From NCBI RefSeq assembly GCF_014698505.1, contig NZ_JACJTD010000004.1, positions 62,001 through 126,000 on the forward strand: a stretch of 64,000 nucleotides of DNA. Direction: 5' to 3'. Shown here piece by piece: positions 26,818-34,069 of the stretch; positions within the stretch are counted from its first letter, which is position 1, and every line of letters starts with the position of its first letter. The position numbers were made by a program, and so were the translations under genes. This DNA comes from Nostoc foliaceum FACHB-393 (GTDB taxonomy: Bacteria; Cyanobacteriota; Cyanobacteriia; Cyanobacteriales; Nostocaceae). The notes under the pieces are model-generated. The model searched no databases. It worked only from the letters and a program-made list of their open reading frames with translations, and had not been told where the DNA came from.

Positions 26818-27204
26818 TTAATCCGAAGATTCTCCATCCCTGCGCCCAAGTTCATAAATGCCAGCACCCATACAAGCTAATATACCTGTACTAATTCCCC
26901 AGCTCTCACCTAAACTAATTTCCAGACCCCAGTTACATAAAGCACCAACTACCAAAAAAGGCAAGATGCTGAATAATGATGCATAGAAAGCGTTTTGGGA
27001 TTCTCTGGCTTTACGAGTCTTTTCAAATTCTGTCTGGCTGGTGTAAAGCGATCGCTCCGCAAAGTTAAACCAGCGGTTGAGTTGCTCGATTACCCATTCA
27101 TTGACTGGGGAAAAACCTAGATATAGCGCCAATGACCACAAACTCGCTCCTGCGATCGCGATCGTGTTTAACTCAAAGCGGAAAGGCAAAATTTCAGTGA
27201 GCAT
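26818..27204 (-). CDS. Hypothetical membrane protein
   Basis: 128 residues with hydrophobic segments at about 12-30, 74-92 and 99-117, and a long charged amphipathic helix between them (about 40-70, with SLYTSQTEFEKTRKARESQN). Family unknown. ATG start. It is the last gene before a 716-bp gap. Confidence 0.75.
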   Translation of the reverse strand: MLTEILPFRFELNTIAIAGASLWSLALYLGFSPVNEWVIEQLNRWFNFAERSLYTSQTEFEKTRKARESQNAFYASLFSILPFLVVGALCNWGLEISLGESWGISTGILACMGAGIYELGRRDGESSD

Positions 27205-27354
27205 TGCTTATCAGAGTCCTGCAAAGGGTTGACTTTAGCTTTTAGTAGATGCTAAATAAACCTCTTGTGCAATTTTAAGCATAAAGGTCAACAAGATTTC
27301 AACTACTTGGCAACTCTCCTGCTCCTTAAAAGTCCAATACGAATTCAGTAAAAA

Positions 27355-27450
27355 ACTAACCCCCCAGCCCCCTTCCCTGCTAGGGAAGGGAGAGCCAAAC
27401 TCCCCTCTTTGCGTCGGAGAGGGTTTGGGGGAGAGGTTCTTCCAGGATTA
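27355..27450. repeat. Palindromic G/C-tract intergenic repeat
   Basis: CCCCCCAGCCCCCTTCCCTG, TAGGGAAGGGAGAG and GAGAGGGTTTGGGGGAGAGG form a nested stem. Related elements occur at 60840-60898. The rest of the 27205-27920 gap holds no gene or site I can support. Confidence 0.75.
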
Positions 27451-27920
27451 CTGAATTGGTGTTCTAGTAAATAGAACTCATTAAGCTCGTTAGTTACAGC
27501 ACTTACGGCAGCTATGAGGTACATCCCCAAATCTGAAAGCTTTGATAGGAGAGGGCAAGGAGAAAAACTGTATTGCATAATAGCCGGAAGCGCTGTATCC
27601 GTAGTAAGTAGAGACCATTGATAGTCATCATAATATGTTTGAATACAAATCAGTATGGACTGACTGGATGTATGAATAACAAATTAAAATATTTCTCTAA
27701 TTAATGCTAAATATCTGCTTTGATCTGTAAAGCTATTACTAATGCTTATCTACTTTGTAGCTGCTATTAGTTAAAAATAATCTCAACAAGTTGCTATAAA
27801 AATAGAGGCTATAGAGAGATTTCATTATTACTGTGTAAGACTTTGATACAGTTTATTTGTGTTTATTTGTATTTTGAGTTCTACATTAGAAGTCATAGAA
27901 CTTGATGTGATAAATTATCC

Positions 27921-28826
27921 ATGACTTACGATAACCGCGCCGAAGTGCGAAAGGTTTTAATTATTACCCTACTGCTCAATCTGTTTGTAATGGGATTGAA
28001 AGCACTTGTGGGCTACTGGACAGGTTCTTTAAGTTTGCTAGCTGATGCATTGCATAGTGTGACAGATAGTGCTAACAACGTTTTAGGATTAATTGCAAGT
28101 AAATTTTCTTCTCCACAACCCGATCGCGAGCATCCCTATGGACACAGCAAGTTTGAAGCTGTGGGAGCGTTAGGAATAGCCTCGTTTTTAGGAATAGCCT
28201 GTTTTGAAATTCTTCAAGGAGCAATTGAGCGGATTCTCAAAGGTGGTGGTGAACCTGTGAGAATATCGCCACCAGAGTTGTGGTTATTACTAATTGTGCT
28301 GGGTGTGAATATTTTTGTGGCGTTTTACGAACGTAGTGTGGGTAGGCGCGTAGGTAGCTCAATTCTCATAGCTGACGCGACACATACCATGAGCGATATT
28401 TGGGTGACAATCTCTGTAATTGGCGGATTGATAGGAGTTTGGCTAGGTTATCAATGGATGGATTTAGTGTTAGCTTTTCCTGTAGCTTTGTTGGTATTTT
28501 GGAGTGGCTGGTCAGTTTTAAAAGAGAATTTGCCTTGGCTTGTGGATCAAATGGCGATCGCACCAGAAGCAATTCATGCGATCGCTACTTCTGTTCCAGG
28601 TGTAATTAACTGTCATGATATTGCTTCTCGCGGTGTTCTTGGTCGTCAAGTGTTTATTGAAATGCATTTAATAGTAGATGCACCAGACGTAGAAACCGCC
28701 CATCACATCACCGAAGAAGTAGAAAGTCGATTAGAAGAACGGTTCCGTCCAATGAGGATTTTAATTCACGTGGAGCCTCCAGCATATAAGTCTGAGCAAA
28801 TTAGCTTTGATACTGGAGCAAAGTAG
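27921..28826 (+). CDS. Cation diffusion facilitator (CDF) family transporter
   Basis: A 301-residue inner-membrane exporter of divalent metals (Zn, Co, Fe or Mn) in exchange for protons. Helix 2 and helix 5 metal sites are visible as LLADALHSVTDSANN (about 37-51) and IADATHTMSDIWV (about 149-161); the His at the fourth position of each helix favours Zn-type specificity. A basic HPYGHSK loop follows helix 2. The C-terminal cytoplasmic domain (VPGVINCHDIASRGVLGRQVFIEMHLIV) is present. It has its own long upstream region and may be metal-regulated, but no operator was recognised. Confidence 0.93.
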   Translation: MTYDNRAEVRKVLIITLLLNLFVMGLKALVGYWTGSLSLLADALHSVTDSANNVLGLIASKFSSPQPDREHPYGHSKFEAVGALGIASFLGIACFEILQGAIERILKGGGEPVRISPPELWLLLIVLGVNIFVAFYERSVGRRVGSSILIADATHTMSDIWVTISVIGGLIGVWLGYQWMDLVLAFPVALLVFWSGWSVLKENLPWLVDQMAIAPEAIHAIATSVPGVINCHDIASRGVLGRQVFIEMHLIVDAPDVETAHHITEEVESRLEERFRPMRILIHVEPPAYKSEQISFDTGAK

Positions 28827-28905
28827 TCTCAGTAATTTAAAATCACACCCAGTTTAAATGTAAATAAGCGCATTTTAATGACCGACAAATGACTGCATCT
28901 TTGTG

Positions 28906-29310
28906 TTAACTCTTATAAGAAGCAATCAAATTTGCCACAATTGCAACTAGTTCCCCTGGATCAACTGGTTTAGGCACATGAGTCTGAAAACCCGCTTCCA
29001 GGGCACGGCTACGATACTCGCTATCACCATAGGCAGTTAAGGCGATCGCAGGAAGTTTTTCCCAAATATCAGGCTTCAGCGCCCTGATCTTGCGGATGAG
29101 GGTGTAGCCATCTTCACCAGGCATAGCAATATCACAAATCAAGACATCTGGTTGCAACTCAGGTAGTACTTTCAATGCTACCGCTGCCGATGCAACTGCC
29201 ATGACGGTGGCTCCATCAGCTTCCAATACGGTAGTAATGTAAAAGCGGCTATCGTCATCATCATCAACTACGAGGATGTTTAAGCCAGCAAGGGGGAGAG
29301 GAGGTTCCAT
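28906..29310 (-). CDS. Single-domain response regulator
   Basis: A 134-residue receiver-only protein from the ATG at 29310, with GGAGAT eight bases upstream. It has the acidic pocket VVDDDDDSR, phospho-acceptor Asp in LICDIAMPGEDGY (about residue 63), the conserved Thr in ALTAYGDSEYR and Lys in HVPKPVDPGELV. No output domain. Cyanobacteria often place such receivers after hybrid kinases; no kinase lies beside this one. Upstream in-frame sequence is probably not translated. Confidence 0.92.
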   Translation of the reverse strand: MEPPLPLAGLNILVVDDDDDSRFYITTVLEADGATVMAVASAAVALKVLPELQPDVLICDIAMPGEDGYTLIRKIRALKPDIWEKLPAIALTAYGDSEYRSRALEAGFQTHVPKPVDPGELVAIVANLIASYKS

Positions 29311-29924
29311 AACATCTCCATTAATGTTTATCAAATCAAAGTTGTTTCTAATGAGCTGCTGGTTTTTTATCAATGACCACACCATTGGTAATTTTACTGC
29401 GATCACGCCTACTTTTCTAGACAATAATTCAATTTTTCCACCCACCATCCAATTTATTGTTAACTGTTAGCTGGTATTTATAATTATTGACTGGATAAAA
29501 TTACGTTATATTTAAATTACTTTACATTTGGAAAATTCACTTTAAAAAATAGTCAGAATTGCAAAATTATTTTGCTAGTTGCTGCCTGCTTTTTTATTAA
29601 ATAAATCGCAGTTTGATGAATTTTTAGTTTCCATTTTGTTCAAAATCGAAAGTATTAAAATTACTGAAAGTTTTGCAAATATGAGATTTTGCTCCTCAGC
29701 TAAAAAACATCTAAATTGCATAATCAAATTAAATCAAACTCTTATAAAGGTGAGCAGCGTTCGACTGAGCATCTTTGCATTGAGCTTGCCTAAGTGTCAG
29801 ACCGAAGTCTTATCCGCCCTAGCTATTTACAGTAGATTTCAAGGAAGTTGAAGTACACAAACTAAGTGTCAAAGCCAGCTATATAGCGGTTCCCACTCAG
29901 ATGCGGTACAACATTATATTAGGT

Positions 29925-29953
29925 GTAGGGGCACGGCACTGCCGTGCCCCTAC
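29925..29953. repeat. GTAGGGGCACGGCA palindrome
   Basis: GTAGGGGCACGGCA followed by TGCCGTGCCCCTAC, a near-perfect long hairpin. The same family is at 43573-43604. The rest of the 29311-30105 gap is AT-rich, without a credible gene. Confidence 0.8.
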
Positions 29954-29965
29954 TAAACCGAGAGT

Positions 29966-30016
29966 CAAAAAAATAGACAATGCCAAAGCTCAAAGTGAGT
30001 CAGGTCGGCATTGCCC
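29966..30016 (-). terminator. Rho-independent terminator of guaA
   Basis: On the minus strand GGGCAATGCC pairs with GGCATTGTC across a 22-base loop and is followed by TATTTTTTT. It lies about 90 bases after the guaA stop codon. Confidence 0.85.
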
Positions 30017-30105
30017 TTTTGAAATATGTGAATCTAAATTACTACAAATAATCTAAATTATTGGAAAGAGTGATGAGCTTTGAATTAAGTCAACTCAAAA
30101 CTTAA

Positions 30106-31725
30106 TTACTCCCATTCAATGGTTCCAGGCGGCTTAGAGGTAATGTCATAAACCACCCGATTCACACCTTTCACCTCATTCACAATCCGAGTGGAAATCA
30201 CTTCCAGGACATCGTAAGGCACTCTCGCCCAATCAGCAGTCATGCCATCTTCACTGGTAACAATCCGCAAAACAATGGGGTAAGCGTAGGTACGTTGATC
30301 ACCCATAACGCCAACACTACGAATTGGCAGCAATACAGCAAATGCTTGCCAGAAATCATGATACATGCCGCGTTGGTTAATTTCTTGTCGCACAATCAAA
30401 TCGGCATCGCGCAAAATGTTTAACCGCTCAGATGTGACTTCCCCCAAAATACGAATTGCCAAACCAGGCCCAGGAAAAGGTTGCCGTTGGACAATTTCTT
30501 CTGGTAAACCAATGGAACGACCAACTTTGCGGACTTCATCTTTAAATAGTTTCCGCAGTGGTTCTACCAATTTAAATCTGAGGTCTTTGGGCAAACCGCC
30601 AACATTATGATGACTCTTAATTTTCACCGCTACCCGCTCACCAGTTTGGGGATCAACGTTGGTATCAGCAGATTCGATGACATCTGGATAAAGAGTCCCT
30701 TGAGCTAGATAATCAAAGTGACCGAGGCGTTTGGATGTTTCTTCAAATACAGCAATAAATTCGTGTCCGATGCGGCGGCGTTTTTCTTCAGGATCTGTGA
30801 TATCAGCAACTTTAGCTAAAAAGCGATCGCGGGCATTCACATACTCTACAGGAATATGAAACTGCTCTTGGAAAAGCTTTACTAATCTCTCTGGCTCATA
30901 CTTTCGCATAAAGCCTTGATCGATAAACACGCAAGTCAGTTGCTCACCAATGGCTTTATACAGCAAGAAGGCCAGGGTAGAAGAATCCACCCCACCAGAC
31001 AGCGCTAACAGCACTCGCTTCTCACCAACTCTGGCACGAATTTCCCGAATTGCCTCTTCGACAAAAGCCGCTGTTGTCCAAGTAGGTTCGCAATCGCAAA
31101 TGTGGTAGACAAAATTACGGATTAATGCTATTCCACCAATAGAATGCACCACCTCTGGATGGAATTGAACGCCGTAAAGTTTCTTTTCGTGGTCGGCAAT
31201 GGCAGCACAGGGAGTATTTTCTGTATGTGCCAGCAATTCAAACCCTGATGGCATTTGGATAACTGAGTCTCCGTGACTCATCCACATCGTAGTACCATCT
31301 TCGACGTTAGTGAGCAAATCTGTGGGATCATCAATATATAATGATGCTTTGCCATACTCACCTCGGTCAGCCTTTGCTACTTCCCCACCGAGTTGGTTCA
31401 CCATCAGCTGCATCCCATAGCAAACACCCAAGACGGGTATTCCCAAATTCCAGATTTCTGGGTCACAATGGGGAGCGTTATCACCATAAACCGAACTCGG
31501 CCCACCAGAGAGAATGATTCCCTTAGGATTGAGTTGGCGCAAATGTTCAGAAGTAGTACGATAAGACAAAACTTCAGAGTATACTTGAGTCTCGCGGATG
31601 CGACGGGCAATCAACTCAGAATATTGAGAGCCGAAGTCCAGAATTACAATCAATTGGCGATCAAGCCGCCCAAAATTTTCCAATGTTTGGGGCGCTTGTT
31701 CTGTTGGTATCACCGCTGTGTTCAT
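30106..31725 (-). CDS. guaA: GMP synthase (glutamine-hydrolysing)
   Basis: 539 residues. GuaA converts XMP to GMP in the cytoplasm. The N-terminal class I glutamine amidotransferase carries the Cys nucleophile in [10 protein letters not shown] (about residue 100) and the His/Glu of GVQFHPEV; the ATP-pyrophosphatase domain has the P-loop [11 protein letters not shown] (about 240); the C-terminal dimerisation domain ends in the conserved KPPGTIEWE. Full length, with its own terminator. An independent transcript, since cbiD ends 224 bp upstream. Confidence 0.98.
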   Translation of the reverse strand: MNTAVIPTEQAPQTLENFGRLDRQLIVILDFGSQYSELIARRIRETQVYSEVLSYRTTSEHLRQLNPKGIILSGGPSSVYGDNAPHCDPEIWNLGIPVLGVCYGMQLMVNQLGGEVAKADRGEYGKASLYIDDPTDLLTNVEDGTTMWMSHGDSVIQMPSGFELLAHTENTPCAAIADHEKKLYGVQFHPEVVHSIGGIALIRNFVYHICDCEPTWTTAAFVEEAIREIRARVGEKRVLLALSGGVDSSTLAFLLYKAIGEQLTCVFIDQGFMRKYEPERLVKLFQEQFHIPVEYVNARDRFLAKVADITDPEEKRRRIGHEFIAVFEETSKRLGHFDYLAQGTLYPDVIESADTNVDPQTGERVAVKIKSHHNVGGLPKDLRFKLVEPLRKLFKDEVRKVGRSIGLPEEIVQRQPFPGPGLAIRILGEVTSERLNILRDADLIVRQEINQRGMYHDFWQAFAVLLPIRSVGVMGDQRTYAYPIVLRIVTSEDGMTADWARVPYDVLEVISTRIVNEVKGVNRVVYDITSKPPGTIEWE

Positions 31726-31949
31726 GACGGGAGTGTTATGTCTGTTAAGGGTAGATGCTTTGTGGTCTATGGTGATGCTATTATTCAGCCTGGGTAGGCT
31801 GATAATGGTATAGAGAGCCTTTACAAACGCGAGGTTATGTGCATTTGCTTAGTCCCGGAGTCGGAGATGGTATTAAAACGATAAACTTACCCTAGAGTGG
31901 TTACTTAAAAAATTATTTAGTTGAATTGTTTACGATTATTCATAATAAA

Positions 31950-33101
31950 TTAACATAATTTTCCCATCAACAGACCAGCAGTTTTACTCTTCACGATAAT
32001 TTTGCGATCGCGATCAAAGAGGATAGAGCCACAGACTGTACTTCCTGTGCCCCTTTCGCTATGGCTTTGGATGTATTCTTGGGAACGAACATCGATAGTT
32101 GCGGCGATCGCACTGTAAACTTGATTTACCCAATCAGTACTACTTGAAGCATCTAGCGCTCGTAAGTATGTTAGTGCTGCTTCGGCGGTTGCACTGTTAA
32201 ACACAGCTTGGATATCTGGTGATTTTAAACCTGCGATCGCACAATGCGCTGACAAAATTTCTCGCCGTCCATCAGCCAAGTAGTGATGGGTGTGAAAAAT
32301 CCCTCCGGCTAGTTTCATCAGCTTACCGTGATAGCCAAATAATAAGATTTCTTTCACGCCCAGCACATCAGCTTCTACTAACATTGGGCCAAGCCAGTTA
32401 GCAGTTTTGACCAATTGTTCGGGATTAATCCCTAGTTTACGCGCCAAATCTAGGCCATTCTCACCAATACAGAATACTAAACTCTCAAAACGACTGGCTT
32501 TATCTTGTAATTCCGCTCGAAAAACTGCAAGCTGATCGGGTGTACTTAAGGGTTGAGAAATACCGGTTGTGCCTAAAAGGGAAAGTCCTTCAACCACACC
32601 AAAAGCAGAATTTGAAGTTCTAACAGCAAGCGATCGCCCTTCGGGTAGAATAATCGTCACTGTGATTTTTTCCCCAGGCGCTAGCATTCGTTGCAAGTTT
32701 TCTTTTAAGAGCCTTTGAGCATAAGCATAAATAGCCGGCTTGTCATCAGCATTCATCTGTCTGCCAATTCCTTCCCCACCTTTAATAGTTATTACCTCCC
32801 CCTCTCCCCCTGCTCCCCCTGCTCCCTCATCTCCCCCTGCTCCTCCTCCCCACTCCACCAGCGCCCAAATCGGTGTATCTTTAGTCAGGTCAAGATTATC
32901 ACCAGGATCGCTGCGAGTGATTGCCAAAGCCGTGTTTTCAGATAATCCTGCTACCTGTTCAATGGGGATTTCGGCGATTTGAGCCGGTTCAATCAAATCT
33001 ACAGATGCTAAAGTTAGGGTTTGGCGATCGCGTAACCAGTGTAAAGCTGCAACAGCAGCAGCACAGGCAAAGACGGGGAGTGTGTATCCAGAACGGGACA
33101 T
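31950..33101 (-). CDS. cbiD: Cobalt-precorrin-5B (C1)-methyltransferase
   Basis: 383 residues. CbiD methylates C1 of the corrin ring in the anaerobic cobalamin route. Family features: RSGYTLPVFACAAA at the start, SDPGDNLDLTKDTPIWALVEW (about 65-85 here), VITIKGGEGIGRQ, LSLLGTTGISQPLS and GYHGKLMKLAGGIFHTHH. A Gly/Glu-rich run of about 20 residues between VEW and VITIKGG is encoded by a CTCCCC-type tract (32795-32855) that resembles dispersed intergenic sequence, so the gene seems to have gained an in-frame insert. No other cobalamin gene is adjacent. Confidence 0.95.
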   Translation of the reverse strand: MSRSGYTLPVFACAAAVAALHWLRDRQTLTLASVDLIEPAQIAEIPIEQVAGLSENTALAITRSDPGDNLDLTKDTPIWALVEWGGGAGGDEGAGGAGGEGEVITIKGGEGIGRQMNADDKPAIYAYAQRLLKENLQRMLAPGEKITVTIILPEGRSLAVRTSNSAFGVVEGLSLLGTTGISQPLSTPDQLAVFRAELQDKASRFESLVFCIGENGLDLARKLGINPEQLVKTANWLGPMLVEADVLGVKEILLFGYHGKLMKLAGGIFHTHHYLADGRREILSAHCAIAGLKSPDIQAVFNSATAEAALTYLRALDASSSTDWVNQVYSAIAATIDVRSQEYIQSHSERGTGSTVCGSILFDRDRKIIVKSKTAGLLMGKLC

Positions 33102-33128
33102 TTTGTAAATTTAAAAGTCAAAATAATG

Positions 33129-33374
33129 TTAGGCTGTGTCGCCGTCTGTGACTTGTGGCATTGACTCAATTAGTGCCCTTAGCACCTTATTGACCGATTC
33201 TGGTGTTTTAAAAACTTGAGCTACATCTTCATCTAGAACCACAACTTTTAGCAGTTGCTTTCTTCTACTTTGAGCAGCAAAGCGGTTGGGCTTCGCCTTT
33301 TTATAATCAAAGTGGTACTCAGCTAGAAGCTCGTCATCAGAATTGTGTGACTCCTCAAAAGGCGTTTTGTTCAT
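33129..33374 (-). CDS. Small CopG/BrnA-like protein
   Basis: 81 residues from the ATG at 33374, ten bases after AGGGAG. ELLAEYHFDYKKAKPNRFA followed by KVVVLDEDVAQVFKTPESVN and KVLRALI looks like a ribbon-helix-helix antitoxin of a common cyanobacterial type. No toxin gene flanks it. It occupies the place just beyond the template repeat where a DGR would normally have its reverse transcriptase or Avd gene, but it resembles neither. Confidence 0.7.
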   Translation of the reverse strand: MNKTPFEESHNSDDELLAEYHFDYKKAKPNRFAAQSRRKQLLKVVVLDEDVAQVFKTPESVNKVLRALIESMPQVTDGDTA

Positions 33375-33501
33375 AATCTTCACGCTCCCTTCGAGTGGCT
33401 AAACGGGCACTCATAATGCGATCTTAGTCCGCGGAGGCGGACTTTGTTTGTATAGCCGCGAATTCTATTCGCCAGGATTTAAATCTCATCTGTAACGAGA
33501 T

Positions 33502-33546
33502 AGGTCGGACAACTGTTCGACTTGCGCCTACCAAGCTATCCGACCT
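33502..33546. other. Inverted repeat beyond the template repeat
   Basis: AGGTCGGA and TCCGACCT, perfect 8-bp arms separated by 29 bases. It lies about 115 bp beyond the TR core, in the part that would be inside a DGR template transcript. No function is established. Confidence 0.5.
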
Positions 33547-33660
33547 GGTTTTATTTTCGGACAAAGTTATCTCTGTCGCCGGAACAGGTCTGGACTCTTC
33601 TGGGTACGCCCGAACAATTCCCATTGTCCAGTTCTGACAGTAGAAGAGTGCTGGAAAAAC

Positions 33661-33768
33661 CGAACACACAACCCGAAAACCGATATTGTTGTTGCGGTAG
33701 GCGGGAGAGTTATAGTTGCGGTTGGCAGCGCGACAGTTCGCCGGATTATTGTTCCAGGAACCGCCCCG
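33661..33768 (-). repeat. Template repeat (TR) of a diversity-generating retroelement
   Basis: A 108-bp non-coding copy of the 3' end of the TIR-FGE gene, offset by exactly 301 bp and without gaps. On the coding strand it reads with AAC or AAT at almost every variable codon (SWNNNPANC, NRNYN, YRNNN). It differs from the VR at 15 positions; 12 of these are adenines in the TR (12 of 23 adenines changed, against 3 of 85 other bases). The TR has TCG where the VR has the stop TAG. Weaker similarity continues for about 25 bases beyond the stop. Confidence 0.92.
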
Positions 33769-33874
33769 TTTACCGATGCCTGTCCCAAAAAACTATTGTA
33801 GGAGTTAGTTACCTTTGGGAGGAATCGCGCAATATTTATTGATGGCGAATGAAAATATAGAAAAAATTTTTGAA

Positions 33875-33887
33875 CGCGCTTCGCGCG
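33875..33887. other. Small perfect hairpin between TR and VR
   Basis: CGCGC-TTC-GCGCG (loop GAA on the minus strand), 75 bases past the stop codon of the VR gene and followed on the minus strand by TTCAAAAATTTTTT. It could be the terminator of the target gene, or the counterpart of the hairpin that aids target recognition next to the VR in some DGRs. Confidence 0.5.
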
Positions 33888-33961
33888 AAAGAAGGGTAAA
33901 AAATAAAGAGTAGAGGGCAAAAGAGCAAGAGAGTAAAGGGCTACAAGAGTCCTGGGAAAAC

Positions 33962-34069
33962 CTAACACACAACCCGAAAACCGACATTGTCGTCGCGGAC
34001 GGCGGGAGAGACATAGAAGCGGGTGGCAGCGCCACAGTACGCCGGATTATCGATCCAGGAACCGCCCCG
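33962..34069 (-). repeat. Variable repeat (VR) of the DGR, inside the TIR-FGE gene
   Basis: The last 36 codons of the gene, including the stop. Compared with the TR it changes residues 713, 714, 718, 720, 723, 725, 727, 731, 733, 734 and 736, mostly Asn in the template to Ile, Asp, Tyr, Thr, Phe, Val or Asp. The final GFRVVC codons are unchanged, as expected for the invariant end of a VR. The changed residues lie in the C-terminal strands and loops that form the ligand-binding face in known DGR lectin folds. Confidence 0.92.

Noticed and set aside
27345-27578. 77-codon minus-strand frame
   Set aside because: Half of it lies in a palindromic intergenic repeat found elsewhere; the composition is not protein-like.
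29579-29851. 90-codon plus-strand frame
   Set aside because: It lacks a ribosome-binding site and protein-like composition, and overlaps dispersed-repeat words (GACTGAGCATCTTTGCATTG).
29925-29953. Rho-independent terminator
   Set aside because: A perfect hairpin, but without a T-run and recurring elsewhere between genes; treated as a dispersed palindrome.
33129-33374. Avd accessory gene of the DGR
   Set aside because: At 81 residues with a ribbon-helix-helix-like end, it is too short and does not look like the four-helix Avd protein.
33424-33669. Minus-strand frame of 81 codons that begins inside the template repeat
   Set aside because: It reads through the end of the TR into non-coding sequence with inverted repeats; it is better explained as part of the TR locus than as a gene.
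33567-34035. Other minus-strand frames across the TR and VR
   Set aside because: Out-of-frame shadows of the repeat and of the TIR-FGE gene.
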